A stretch of 64,000 bases of DNA from an uncultured Planktomarina sp. (GCA_905182425.1 CAJJBP010000019.1:1-64000), one strand, 5' to 3'. Shown: positions 8,343 to 17,099, counted from the first letter of the stretch. Notes: generated by a model from the sequence alone, not told the origin. A program made the numbers and translations.

Positions 8343-8687
8343 GTGAAAGATCGATTGACCATATGTGATACATGCGCAGAAATTGGAAAAGATCCCTCTG
8401 GAGAAGCTTGGGCATCCGAGCTGCAAAAGGTAGTTTTAGCCAAAGGCTTCGATATCGACGTGGTAACAACTTCGTGCTTGAACATGTGTGAAACTCCCGT
8501 TTCATTTGCATTGCAAGGTGCCGGTAAGGCCACTTATTTGTTTAGTGGAACAATGCCTGGATCAGATACCGATGACCTCATGGAATTGCTAAAATTATAT
8601 CTTAATGCGCCGGATGGCTGGATTGCAGACGCCCGCAAAGCTGGGCGCTTGCGATTTTGTTTACGCGGGAGTACTCCGAGTCTTTAA
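8343..8687 (+). CDS. DUF1636 family putative metal/Fe-S-binding protein, copy 1
   Basis: A 114-residue protein with C8-x2-C11 (ICDTC) and C45-x3-C49 (SCLNMCE), the two-pair cysteine pattern expected of a thioredoxin-fold [2Fe-2S] or metal site. The GTG at 8343 is chosen because AGAGG lies 6 nt upstream and because the second DUF1636 protein in the window starts the same distance before its ICDTC motif; an earlier in-frame codon at 8286 would add an unconserved leader. It is divergent from cobW, and its last 27 nt overlap the 3' end of cbtA on the other strand. The family has no proven function; the setting suggests a role in cobalt or corrin metabolism. Confidence 0.82.
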   Translation: MKDRLTICDTCAEIGKDPSGEAWASELQKVVLAKGFDIDVVTTSCLNMCETPVSFALQGAGKATYLFSGTMPGSDTDDLMELLKLYLNAPDGWIADARKAGRLRFCLRGSTPSL

Positions 8688-9356
8688 TCGATCCAGCGTA
8701 AAAGCAAGAACATAGCCCAATATAGCCCACCCCGCTGCAGCAGTTCCAAGGCTAAGTGTTGAGAACTCTGCTGCAAGCTCTGGTGGAGCAACTCCGTAAT
8801 AGGCATCGAGGTGTGGAGCACCTACGAGTTGTGGAAGGGCAATCAACACCACACCTGCAAGCGGCAAATAGCTGCGCCCAAATGCAATGAGACCTAAACC
8901 TGCGGATGTGGCCAGAATCGTTAAAAGCCACCATATCTGACGTGGTTCAATTTCTGCAGCAATCGTACCTGGAAGTTCTGGGGGGAGACCCATTGCCGGT
9001 GCCAACTGAACCGCAATAAACCCGCAAACACCCCAAATCAGACCCTGACGGGCTGATGTTTTGATATTCTTTAGATCCGCGACGCCGATCAAAGCTGCTA
9101 AAAGCAGTCCGTATCCGGTGTATGTCACGATATTAAAGGCCAAAGTCATTGAATGACGGCCCCAATTATTCCCAAGTCCAGGTGCCAATTTATCGCTTTG
9201 AGGTGAACCATCACTACCAAAATGAAGGCGAGATCCGGTTTCATACAGCTCTCCCTCTAAAAGAGTGGGAACCACAAATATAAATTGCAGTAGAGCGGCA
9301 ATCAGCCCTGCTGCAATGCCAGCACAAATTGCACTAGCGAATAATTTTTTAACCAT
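8661..9356 (-). CDS. cbtA: CbtA family predicted cobalt transporter subunit
   Basis: A 231-residue inner-membrane protein with about five to six hydrophobic segments: an N-terminal one at residues 5-30, then FNIVTYTGYGLLLAALIGV, GLIWGVCGFIAVQLAP, WWLLTILATSAGLGLIAF, a segment around LPLAGVVLIALPQLVGAPH, and a final LGTAAAGWAILGYVLAF. MGLPPELPG and QIWW are CbtA signatures. CbtA/CbtB were predicted as a cobalt importer from their linkage to cobalamin riboswitches. It follows cbtB by 3 nt in an operon behind the riboswitch. The 3' end overlaps the convergent DUF1636 gene. Confidence 0.9.
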   Translation of the reverse strand: MVKKLFASAICAGIAAGLIAALLQFIFVVPTLLEGELYETGSRLHFGSDGSPQSDKLAPGLGNNWGRHSMTLAFNIVTYTGYGLLLAALIGVADLKNIKTSARQGLIWGVCGFIAVQLAPAMGLPPELPGTIAAEIEPRQIWWLLTILATSAGLGLIAFGRSYLPLAGVVLIALPQLVGAPHLDAYYGVAPPELAAEFSTLSLGTAAAGWAILGYVLAFTLDRLKTRSTPA

Positions 9357-9359
9357 TTC

Positions 9360-9530
9360 TTAGTGACAGGGGAATGCCATTGCATGGCGTTGATCGTGCG
9401 CTGCGTCGTGCAATGCGGTAGCCTGTGCGTAGCCAGATGCAAGCAGCAATGCTATACCTGTGAGGAATACAAATGCAATTGAGACCGTAGACGGTATAGA
9501 AACTGCGATTGTTTTAGTTTCAGTATTCAT
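9360..9530 (-). CDS. cbtB: CbtB family predicted cobalt transporter subunit
   Basis: A 56-residue single-span protein. A short cytoplasmic head (MNTETKTIAVSIP) leads to one membrane helix (VSIAFVFLTGIALLLASGYA) and a His-rich tail HDAAHDQRHAMAFPCH, the hallmark of CbtB and the likely cobalt-binding end. The ATG at 9530 has AGGAG 7 nt upstream. A longer frame reaching into the riboswitch is not used. CbtB works with CbtA, whose start lies 3 nt downstream, and expression should be shut off by adenosylcobalamin through the upstream riboswitch. Confidence 0.9.
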   Translation of the reverse strand: MNTETKTIAVSIPSTVSIAFVFLTGIALLLASGYAQATALHDAAHDQRHAMAFPCH

Positions 9531-9545
9531 ATTTATTCTCCTAAA

Positions 9546-9563
9546 CCTGTCACACCCGACAGG
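9546..9563 (-). promoter_or_regulatory. Hairpin between riboswitch and cbtB ribosome site
   Basis: CCTGTC and GACAGG form a 6-bp stem with a 6-nt loop, ending a few bases before the AGGAG of cbtB. It is placed where the expression platform of a translational cobalamin riboswitch would be. No poly-U follows, so it is not a simple terminator. Whether it hides the ribosome site is inferred, not shown. Confidence 0.45.
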
Positions 9564-9581
9564 GGGGTTGGTACATCTTGT

Positions 9582-9735
9582 AGGCCGGTCTCCTGGCTTG
9601 CGGCATGTTGGTCTGTAACCTTCCCAGTTTCCCAGTGGCATGTAACAAACCCGAACCGCTTACAGTCGCGGGGGCGGCTTTGGATCTGAGCCCCTACCTG
9701 GGTCACCCGCACCAAATTCCCGTTTCAGCTCTAAA
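9582..9735 (-). promoter_or_regulatory. Cobalamin (AdoCbl) riboswitch
   Basis: On the minus strand the leader of cbtB has the conserved elements in order: GAAACGGGAATTTGGTG, GGTAGGGGC, CCGCCCCCGCGACTGTAAG, the B12 box GCCACTGGGAAACTGGGAAGG split as GCCACTG...GGGAAGG (9619-9640), CCAACATGCC, and AAGCCAGGAGACCGGCC (9585-9600). The length and order match the cobalamin aptamer. It lies about 50 nt upstream of cbtB and should repress cbtBA when adenosylcobalamin is plentiful. I found no second copy upstream of cobW, cobN, cbiX or cobD in this window. Confidence 0.95.
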
Positions 9736-9756
9736 TGCTTTGCACTCTTTGAACAC

Positions 9757-9948
9757 CTAACTGAGATATCTGTGATGATAACGGTCAAGAACGTCAAGAA
9801 CGTTTGCGACACCCCGTCGCAGAGTTCCGTCATCAGTTAATTTCGGATCCCCTTGGGATAGGGCAACTTTTGCTGTTTTGGCTTGAGGAGTTACCCATTT
9901 ATTAAAAAAATATATCGAGATATTGTTATAAACCGAATGGAGTGCCTT
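9757..9948 (-). pseudogene. 3' remnant of an unidentified gene
   Basis: Just upstream of the riboswitch, the minus strand is open for 63 codons with a convincing protein-like end (KVALSQGDPKLTDD, then GTLRRGVANVLDVLDRYHHR) closed by TAG. There is no ATG, GTG or TTG in the frame, so it cannot be translated as an ordinary gene; it is likely the surviving 3' end of a lost gene. I do not recognise the family. The remaining 200 nt up to smc (9949-10151) are AT-rich and hold nothing I can name apart from the smc promoter region. Confidence 0.35.
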
Positions 9949-10151
9949 TTAATAGCAAGCTGCATTACTAGTTCGAATAAAGAACGGTTAAAAATTACTC
10001 TTTTGTTTCTAAATTTTTTGATATCTCGCTAATTACCTCAACATATTGTGGATAACTCACAAAAAAACACTTTATGAGGGGTCGGTAGCGTTGACTTAGA
10101 CCCCGTCGCCTCTCCAAACTATAGTCAATAGAATCACAAAGGTAGACGCAG

Positions 10152-13100
10152 GTGCGATTTTCCAAGTTACGATTAAATGGATTTAAAAGTTTTGTAGATC
10201 CTACTGATTTGATCATCGCCGACGGTCTAACAGGCGTTGTTGGTCCAAATGGATGCGGCAAGTCAAACTTGCTTGAAGCGTTGCGTTGGGTCATGGGAGA
10301 AAATAGACCAACGGCCATGCGTGGTGGTGGTATGGAAGATGTGATCTTTGCCGGCACCGCTACGCGGTCTGCTCGTAATTTTGCGGAGGTCAGTCTTCAG
10401 ATTGATAATAGTAATCGACTGGCACCGGCAAGCTTTAATGACAACGACCTACTCGACGTTGTGCGACGGATTACTCGGGATGTGGGTTCGGCGTTCAAGG
10501 CCAACACTAAAGATATCCGCGCTCGTGATGTCCAAATGCTCTTTGCGGATGCTAGTACAGGTGCACATTCGCCTGCTTTGGTGCGCCAGGGGCAAATCAG
10601 TGAATTGATCAACGCTAAGCCTAAGGCACGTCGCCGGATCTTGGAAGAGGCTGCTGGAATTTCTGGCCTTTATGCTCGACGCCACGAGGCCGAGCTAAAG
10701 TTAAATGGTGCAGAAAACAATCTCTCCCGCGTGGATGATGTTGTCGAACAGCTATCTAATCAGATTTCGCAACTGGCGCGGCAGGCCAAGCAGGCAGCTC
10801 GGTATAAAGAATTGGGAGCCAAGCTTCGTTTGGCAGAAGGTGTTCTACTATATTGGCGTTGGAAAGAAGCTGACCAAACCCTAACTTCGGCCCAGGATGC
10901 TTTGAGGTTAAGTACTATTTCAGCTGCTCAGGCCGAAACATTGGTGCGAAAATCTGTAACAGCCCGTGAAAAATGTGAAATTGCGATGCCGCCACTTCGC
11001 GAACAAGAGGCTATTGCAAACGTGGTAATGCAACGACTGAATGTTCAAAAAGATACGCTTGGGGACCAGGAAAAGCGAGCCGAGGAGACCATCCGAACTC
11101 TGACCCAGCGCTTAGCCCAGTTGTCAGTGGATATGGATAGAGAAGAGAGCCTAAATAAAGATGCTGGTGAAACCATCACTCTTCTAACCACTGAAACTGG
11201 TGAGTTAAATAGGGCTCAGGAAGGACATTCAGCCAAAGTACTAAAGGCGGCATCTGAGGCATCTGAGGCCGCTGCCGTTCTGCACAACCGTGAATCTCAA
11301 CTGGCTGAAGTCACCGAAGATGTAGCACGATTGTCCGCACGGCATCAATCTGCTCAACGTTTTATTGATGATGCTAGTAAACGTTTAACCAAATCAGATT
11401 CTGAAGAGGCGGTTGCAAAGGTGGCGGTACAAAATGCGCAAAGTTTTGCGGCCTCGACGGCAGAGGCATTTGAGCAGACGTCGCGTTACGAAGCCGAAAC
11501 TATTAAAACTGTTGCCAAGGCGGAGCATGCCCTGGCTGCAGCAGAGGCTGCGCATGCGAAATGTCTAGCCACGGAGAGTTTTGCGCGTGGAGAACGTGCT
11601 GAAGCGAATGGGGTGGTTAACGCTTTGCAAGCTGAAGTTTCAGCACTAACCAAATTGGTTGATCGTGACCGAGGACAGGGTGATCAAATTCTTGATCGGG
11701 TAAAAGTTAAGTCAGGCTATGAAAAAGCTCTTGGTGCAGCATTGGCAGATGACCTCAAAGCGCCGGCTGTCAATGTCGATGGTATTTCGGGTTGGGCGGA
11801 AATGTCCAGCTACGACAGAGTGCTGGAGCTGCCTGGTGGTGTGCAGAGTTTTGGAGAATTTGTTTCTGTGCCGGGCGTCTTAAGTCGTCGAATTGCTCAG
11901 GTAGGACTAGTTAATGCCCATGAGGGAAGCATCTTGCAATCTTCCTTAAAGCCCGGCCAGAGGTTAGTTAGTGTTGAGGGTGACTTGTGGCGCTGGGATG
12001 GATTTAGAGCGACTGCGAAAGATGCTCCATCTGCAGCGGGATTGCGTCTAGAACAACTTAACAGACTGACTGCTTTACAGGCCGAGTTAACTGAGGTTCA
12101 GGCTGCATTAGAGGAGACTGTTGTGGCACATAAGGTGCTTGCTGATAGATTGCAATTGTTGACCAAGCAAGACCAGGAGGCGCGCACGGCGCGGCGCGAT
12201 GCGGACCGTATGATGGCAGATGCCGGGCGGTCTTTGTCTCGTGCGGAAGCTGAAAGAAACCTAGCTGCGGGCAGAGTTGAAGCACTGATGCTTGCGGTCT
12301 CGCGCCATGGCGAAGAAGCGGCTGAGGCGCGTGTGCAGCAACGAGAGTCACAGTCTACTCTGGACGATCTAGACGATTTGGCCGAGGCACGATCGCGTAT
12401 TGATGATATAAAAATCACTGTCGAGGCCAGCCGCGTCACAATGATGAGCCGACGCTCCGCACATGATGAAGCGCGCCGTGAAGGTGAAGCCCGTGAAAAA
12501 CGCACTCAAGTTATTTCGCGTGAAGTAGAGAGCTGGCAAAAGCGTTTGCAAAATACCAATGGCCGCGCGGATGAGTTGTTGCTACGCCATACAAATACGC
12601 AGACAGAACTAACATCAGCAAATTCTCAACCTAAAAAAATTCAGATGGTCCGAGCTGAACTGATAGTTTCCTTGGAGCAGGCGGAGGAACGACGCAGAAC
12701 AGCAGCTGACGCTTTGGCATTTGGCGAAACCAATCTACGCGAGACTGCGGATGCTGAGCGTGAGGCTGAGCGTATGGCATCTGACACACGAGAAGAACGT
12801 GCGCGATCTGAAGCCCGCACCGAGGCTGCGAGCCAAGCTGTTGCATTGGCCTCAGAGCGCATAGTTGAAGAGTTAGAAACTGACCCGGAAACCCTGCTGG
12901 AGCAATTAGAAGTTAATTTAGATAAAATGCCGTCTGTTGAGCAAGTTGAAGGCGAAGTCACCCGTATGCGAAGACAGCGCGACGCACTTGGGGCGGTTAA
13001 CTTACGCGCAGAAGAAGACGCCCGAGAAGTTCAAGAAGAATTTGACCTTCTAACAACAGAGAAATTGGATTTGGAAGAAGCAATTAAGGCCTTACGTAGT

Positions 13101-13607
13101 GGCATTTCAAACCTCAACAAAGAAGGGCGCGAGCGCCTTCTTGCAGCTTTCGATGAGGTAAACCGCAATTTCGGGATCTTGTTCAGCCATTTGTTTGGTG
13201 GAGGTGAGGCCAATTTAGTGCTAGTTGAAAGTGACGATCCGTTGGACGCGGGTTTGGAGATTCTATGCCAACCTCCAGGCAAAAAACTGTCCACGCTTAG
13301 TCTTCTTTCTGGCGGCGAACAGACGTTGACTGCAACGGCTCTAATTTTTGCGGTTTTTTTAGCCAACCCTGCGCCAATTTGTGTTCTTGATGAGGTAGAT
13401 GCTCCGCTGGATGACGCAAATGTGGCCCGTTTTTGTGACTTACTAGATGAGATGACCCGTCGTACTGACACGCGATTTTTAATCATTACTCACCATGCTG
13501 TAACAATGGCCCGTATGGATCGTTTATTTGGTATAACGATGGCAGAGCAAGGTGTTAGTCAATTGGTATCAGTTGATTTAAAGAAGGCATCCCAGATGGT
13601 TGCTTAA
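10152..13607 (+). CDS. smc: Chromosome segregation protein SMC
   Basis: A 1151-residue SMC ATPase that condenses and aligns sister chromosomes with ScpA/ScpB. The N-terminal Walker A is GVVGPNGCGKSNLLEAL (residues about 29-45). Long heptad-rich coiled coils flank a hinge at roughly 500-640 (DRGQGDQILDRVKV to DLWRWDGF). The C-terminal half carries the signature LSLLSGGEQTLTA and Walker B ICVLDEVDAPLDD. The start is a GTG with AAGG about 10 nt upstream; the product begins RFSKLRLNGFKSF, as in homologues. scpA and scpB are not next to it here. Full length and intact. Confidence 0.96.
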   Translation: MRFSKLRLNGFKSFVDPTDLIIADGLTGVVGPNGCGKSNLLEALRWVMGENRPTAMRGGGMEDVIFAGTATRSARNFAEVSLQIDNSNRLAPASFNDNDLLDVVRRITRDVGSAFKANTKDIRARDVQMLFADASTGAHSPALVRQGQISELINAKPKARRRILEEAAGISGLYARRHEAELKLNGAENNLSRVDDVVEQLSNQISQLARQAKQAARYKELGAKLRLAEGVLLYWRWKEADQTLTSAQDALRLSTISAAQAETLVRKSVTAREKCEIAMPPLREQEAIANVVMQRLNVQKDTLGDQEKRAEETIRTLTQRLAQLSVDMDREESLNKDAGETITLLTTETGELNRAQEGHSAKVLKAASEASEAAAVLHNRESQLAEVTEDVARLSARHQSAQRFIDDASKRLTKSDSEEAVAKVAVQNAQSFAASTAEAFEQTSRYEAETIKTVAKAEHALAAAEAAHAKCLATESFARGERAEANGVVNALQAEVSALTKLVDRDRGQGDQILDRVKVKSGYEKALGAALADDLKAPAVNVDGISGWAEMSSYDRVLELPGGVQSFGEFVSVPGVLSRRIAQVGLVNAHEGSILQSSLKPGQRLVSVEGDLWRWDGFRATAKDAPSAAGLRLEQLNRLTALQAELTEVQAALEETVVAHKVLADRLQLLTKQDQEARTARRDADRMMADAGRSLSRAEAERNLAAGRVEALMLAVSRHGEEAAEARVQQRESQSTLDDLDDLAEARSRIDDIKITVEASRVTMMSRRSAHDEARREGEAREKRTQVISREVESWQKRLQNTNGRADELLLRHTNTQTELTSANSQPKKIQMVRAELIVSLEQAEERRRTAADALAFGETNLRETADAEREAERMASDTREERARSEARTEAASQAVALASERIVEELETDPETLLEQLEVNLDKMPSVEQVEGEVTRMRRQRDALGAVNLRAEEDAREVQEEFDLLTTEKLDLEEAIKALRSGISNLNKEGRERLLAAFDEVNRNFGILFSHLFGGGEANLVLVESDDPLDAGLEILCQPPGKKLSTLSLLSGGEQTLTATALIFAVFLANPAPICVLDEVDAPLDDANVARFCDLLDEMTRRTDTRFLIITHHAVTMARMDRLFGITMAEQGVSQLVSVDLKKASQMVA

Positions 13608-13666
13608 AGCGATCACCAAAGGTTACTTCACCTACAGTGTTTGCATCCTATATCAAATCGCTAAAG

Positions 13667-14836
13667 TCAAAGTCGGTTTAGAAGAGTTACGGTTGGCCAC
13701 GCATCGGCGGGTAGACCCAATCTTTGCTGTTCAAACTGGACAGCTGCGCGAGTTTTGGCTCCCAAGATGCCATCAACGTCCCCCACATCATGCCCGCGTA
13801 GTTGCAGTTTTTTCTGCAAAGTTTTCATCTCTGCGCTTTTCAATCCGGGTTCTGGTATGCCGGCATCATAAGGGGGAGCTCCCATTAACAGATTTGCAAA
13901 ATAGGCAGCTGTTGTGACATAAACTAGACTTTGGTTCCACTCGAAATAAACATCGAAGTTTGGATATGTTAAAAACGCAGGGCCCTTATGCCCGACAGGG
14001 AGGACCACTGACACTTTGGTTTGATTGCTTGATAAACTTTCATTTCGGCCCCTCACGCCCTGGCTTTTCCATTCTGCAATAGACTTTGGTTTACCTACGC
14101 CGGTTGAACTCCAGTCCAAATTGTACGGTACAGTTATTTCTTGAAGCCAGGGACCCCCGGGTTCCCAGCCCATTCGGTTAAGCATGCGCGCCCCCGTGAA
14201 AAGCGCGTCTGCAACTGAATTTTGTAAATCTACCTTGCCGTCAGCGTCACCGTCAAAGCCATTTTCTAGAATATCCTGAGGAAGCATTTGGATCATGCCA
14301 ATTTCGCCTGCCCAAGCTCCTTTCGTTTCTACCGCATTAAACCCACCGCGCCTGGAAAGTTCCAAAGCAGCAAAGACTTGTGGTCTAAACAGCCCTGGAC
14401 GTCGACAATCATGGGCTAGTGTGGCCAAAGCGTTTAAAGTGTTGAAGCCCCCTTGGTTTGCGCCAAAATCAGTCTCGAAAGCCCAAAATGCCAAGAGGAC
14501 ACCAGCAGGAATTCCATATGCCCACTCTATTTCTTGAAAGATGTCAGAATGCTTTACCGCATTTTTTCTGCCCTGTACCATACGGTACTCTGAAATAAGC
14601 ATACTAGAGAAGGCGATGAAGTCTTTTTGAAATACGCCCTGATTACGGTCCGCTTTAAGGACTTTTTGATCTTGAGTTACATTTCCAAAAAAGGCTTGGA
14701 TATCTTGCTTTCTATAACCGAAATCGCTGGCTTCAGTTTTCAGCCCCTCAACAAAATTTGAAAAATTACCACCACATTGTGCATAACTTAAACTCGCAAA
14801 ACAAAAACAAGTCATGCATGCAAAAACAATGCGCAT
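13667..14836 (-). CDS. Lytic murein transglycosylase (MltB/SltB family) with peptidoglycan-binding domain
   Basis: A 389-residue exported enzyme that cleaves the MurNAc-GlcNAc bond of peptidoglycan with 1,6-anhydro ring formation. A signal peptide (residues 1-20, FACMTCFCFASLSYA) is followed by the transglycosylase domain with the catalytic glutamate in AFWAFETDFG and the MltB motifs GEIGMIQMLPQDILENGFDGD. A peptidoglycan-binding repeat (LQKKLQLRGHDVGDVDGILGAKTRAAV) closes the protein at about 335-385. The signal peptide has a Cys after YAQ, not a true lipobox. It follows cbiB by 36 nt in the same direction. Confidence 0.9.
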   Translation of the reverse strand: MRIVFACMTCFCFASLSYAQCGGNFSNFVEGLKTEASDFGYRKQDIQAFFGNVTQDQKVLKADRNQGVFQKDFIAFSSMLISEYRMVQGRKNAVKHSDIFQEIEWAYGIPAGVLLAFWAFETDFGANQGGFNTLNALATLAHDCRRPGLFRPQVFAALELSRRGGFNAVETKGAWAGEIGMIQMLPQDILENGFDGDADGKVDLQNSVADALFTGARMLNRMGWEPGGPWLQEITVPYNLDWSSTGVGKPKSIAEWKSQGVRGRNESLSSNQTKVSVVLPVGHKGPAFLTYPNFDVYFEWNQSLVYVTTAAYFANLLMGAPPYDAGIPEPGLKSAEMKTLQKKLQLRGHDVGDVDGILGAKTRAAVQFEQQRLGLPADAWPTVTLLNRL

Positions 14837-14872
14837 CGAAGATCTCCGTGTTAAAGTCCATACTTTCTTTGA

Positions 14873-15790
14873 TTAAAACCAAACTGGCAAGTATGTGGTG
14901 AGTGATATTAAAATAACAATTATTAACAAGGCGCACCACGCGCCCCAAAGGGTGTTAACTGAGCGTTCAATATCCATAGATGTTATGTACTTGTCACCAT
15001 TGGCATTGACCCACGGAAAATTTTGCATTTTACCATCGTAACTGCGTGGACCTGATAGGCTAACTCCAATCCCATATGCCATTGCGGCCTCAGGCCAGCC
15101 AGCATTTGGCGACCTGTGGAGTGATGCATCTTGCGAAATTTTTTGCCAGCGGACTGCACGCCCTGTGATTAACCAAATTATAATTGCGGCCAGGCGAGCA
15201 GGGATCCAGTTTGCGAAATCATCAAGCCGTGCAGCCGCCCAGCCAAAGTCTAAATATTCTTCAGTTTTATAACCGATCATACTATCCGCCGTGTTGACCG
15301 CTTTATAAACCAAAAGACCGGGTAGCCCAGCAATTATGAACCAAAAGACGGGTGCTACTATGCCATCAGAAAAGTTCTCTGCCCCACTCTCAATTGCTGC
15401 ACGGGCTACTTGTGGAGCGTTCATTTGTTCAGTGTCGCGGCTGACGATCATTGAAACAGTATTTCGGCCTTGTTCCAGCGACATTCGAAGGGAGTCCGCA
15501 ACTGCTGACATGTGCTGCACCAATGATTTTTGGGCAATAAGAATTGCTGCAGCGATAATTTGGACTAAAAACCCAAGCTGCGCTAGCGCTGAGGCTAGGA
15601 GATACGCACTAGCTACCAAGAGTATCACCAAAATCACACCTTTTGACTTTTGATTGGGTGCGTGGTTGAGCCAAGAAGTTGCTTTCGAAATTACCCCACC
15701 GATTAAAACTGCCGGGTGTGGAAGGCGCTTCCAAAGCCATTTTGGCTCACCTAAAGCCGCATCAAGAAGGAGTGCAAAAACTAATGTCAA
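14873..15790 (-). CDS. cbiB: Adenosylcobinamide-phosphate synthase CbiB (CobD of Pseudomonas nomenclature)
   Basis: A 305-residue membrane protein that joins aminopropanol phosphate (or aminopropanol) to adenosylcobyric acid. Family motifs are DAALGEPKWLWKRLPHPAVLIG at the N-terminus, VSRDTEQMNAPQVARAAIES, ENFSDGIVAPVFWF and YKAVNTADSMIGYKTEEYLDFGWAAARLDD. There are four to five hydrophobic spans. I set the start at TTG 15790, whose TTGA overlaps the cobD stop, because LTLVFALLLD is where relatives begin; an in-frame TTG farther up would lie inside cobD. It acts directly after CobD in the same operon. Confidence 0.9.
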   Translation of the reverse strand: MTLVFALLLDAALGEPKWLWKRLPHPAVLIGGVISKATSWLNHAPNQKSKGVILVILLVASAYLLASALAQLGFLVQIIAAAILIAQKSLVQHMSAVADSLRMSLEQGRNTVSMIVSRDTEQMNAPQVARAAIESGAENFSDGIVAPVFWFIIAGLPGLLVYKAVNTADSMIGYKTEEYLDFGWAAARLDDFANWIPARLAAIIIWLITGRAVRWQKISQDASLHRSPNAGWPEAAMAYGIGVSLSGPRSYDGKMQNFPWVNANGDKYITSMDIERSVNTLWGAWCALLIIVILISLTTYLPVWF

Positions 15791-16728
15791 ATTGCTGCCT
15801 CCAATTTGTCCCAACCCGAGAGTGTTGGCATACCAAGCCGTATCCAATTTGGATTATATGAAAAGACTCGGCTCCAGATATGAAAATTAGCTAACCTATT
15901 CTGCATCTCTTTGGCGTTTTCGACGTTATAAGTTCGAAATAATGGACATGCACCCATAGCCCGGGTGCCTTCGGGATCAATCAGGCCATCCAAGCGTGCT
16001 GCATCTGCAAATAATCTTGCGCGAGTCTCTGCAGCCCATGCGGTATCTCGCAATGCTTTGGTTCCAATTCGTAGAGCTATGCCGGAAACTGGCCAAGGCC
16101 CAATCGCTTGACGTAAATTTTCAATTAACTTTGGATCTCCAACGGCAAAGCCAAGTCTCAATCCAGCAAGTCCCCAGAACTTTCCAAAACTTTTGAGTAT
16201 GATGTGGTTGGACGAGGCGGCGCTTTCTATGTGGCTTTGGTCTGGTGTCGTATCGCAAAAGCTTTCATCAATGATGGTTAATGATGAAGGTTTTGGCTGC
16301 TGGTAAAACTCTCCGGTGGGGTTGTTTGGGTGAACGATCACTCGTGCATCTGGATGAGAGAGCTCAGCTTGTGTGCTCCAGCCATGATAACGAAAAGCTG
16401 CTGCGTGTTCGTTATAAGTACACCTGTCTATTTTTGCTGTACCGCTTGGGCGGAGGCTAGGAATTTGAGCAATTGCTGCAGAGCATCCTGGTACTGCAAG
16501 CACGTCTGCTTGCGCAGGAATGTTCCAAAAGGTCCGAGCTGCTGCACAAAGAGCTATGGATGCCTCTTGATCAGGTAGATTGTTCCAATCCTGCTCAAAA
16601 AGCTTAGGTACTGGATATGGGTGTGGATTAATTCCTGTTGAAAGGTCTAACCAATCTTCGCGTGTGCCGCCATAAATTGCAATTGCAGCATCGAGCCTTC
16701 CTCCATGATCACATTGATTTTCAGCCAT
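15787..16728 (-). CDS. cobD: Threonine-phosphate decarboxylase (CobD/CobC type)
   Basis: A 313-residue PLP enzyme of fold type I that decarboxylates L-threonine O-3-phosphate to (R)-1-aminopropan-2-yl phosphate for the nucleotide loop of B12. Seen: HGGRLDAAIAIYGG and DLSTGINPHPYPVP at the N-terminus, VHPNNPTGE, DESFCD, and the Schiff-base lysine in SFGKFWGLAGLRLG (near residue 182). The ATG at 16728 shares its A with the stop of the upstream DUF1636 gene (TAATG), so translation is coupled. It overlaps cbiB at its own 3' end. Confidence 0.88.
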   Translation of the reverse strand: MAENQCDHGGRLDAAIAIYGGTREDWLDLSTGINPHPYPVPKLFEQDWNNLPDQEASIALCAAARTFWNIPAQADVLAVPGCSAAIAQIPSLRPSGTAKIDRCTYNEHAAAFRYHGWSTQAELSHPDARVIVHPNNPTGEFYQQPKPSSLTIIDESFCDTTPDQSHIESAASSNHIILKSFGKFWGLAGLRLGFAVGDPKLIENLRQAIGPWPVSGIALRIGTKALRDTAWAAETRARLFADAARLDGLIDPEGTRAMGACPLFRTYNVENAKEMQNRLANFHIWSRVFSYNPNWIRLGMPTLSGWDKLEAAI

Positions 16729-17099
16729 TATCCAAGATCCGGAATTGGGCTCATACGGGTGGAAAAATGTCCCTTTACACCCTTTGGCCATTGGCCATAT
16801 GGGACTTGTCCAGTTTTGGAATCTTGGTGTAATACCGCATAGTCGACGATCGCTTTGGCGTCATCTTCGGATGGTGTAAAAGTTCCTAAAACATATGCTA
16901 GTTTCTTGTCTGCTTGGATGGCAACATTACAGGCGCGTACACAGCCCATCATGCAAGAGACCCGTCGTGTTTCGACTCCTGCGCCTCGCGCTATAGGCTC
17001 AATAAGACCTGCTAAGATTTCACCATCAGTTTGCGGTTGGGTCTCAGGGTCCCAGTCATCGCGTTTGCATGTATCGCAGATAGTAATCCAAGTAGTCAT
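16728..17099 (-). CDS. DUF1636 family putative metal/Fe-S-binding protein, copy 2
   Basis: A 123-residue paralogue of the protein at 8343-8687. It keeps C8-x2-C11 (ICDTC) and C49-x3-C53 (SCMMGC), plus C57, and ends with a basic GQWPKGVKGHFS tail also seen in DUF1636 proteins. GGAG lies 7 nt before the ATG. The gene heads an operon with cobD and cbiB and is coupled to cobD by a 1-nt overlap. The repeated linkage of this family to cobalamin genes suggests a redox or metal-handling part in the pathway, but no reaction is known. Confidence 0.85.
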   Translation of the reverse strand: MTTWITICDTCKRDDWDPETQPQTDGEILAGLIEPIARGAGVETRRVSCMMGCVRACNVAIQADKKLAYVLGTFTPSEDDAKAIVDYAVLHQDSKTGQVPYGQWPKGVKGHFSTRMSPIPDLG

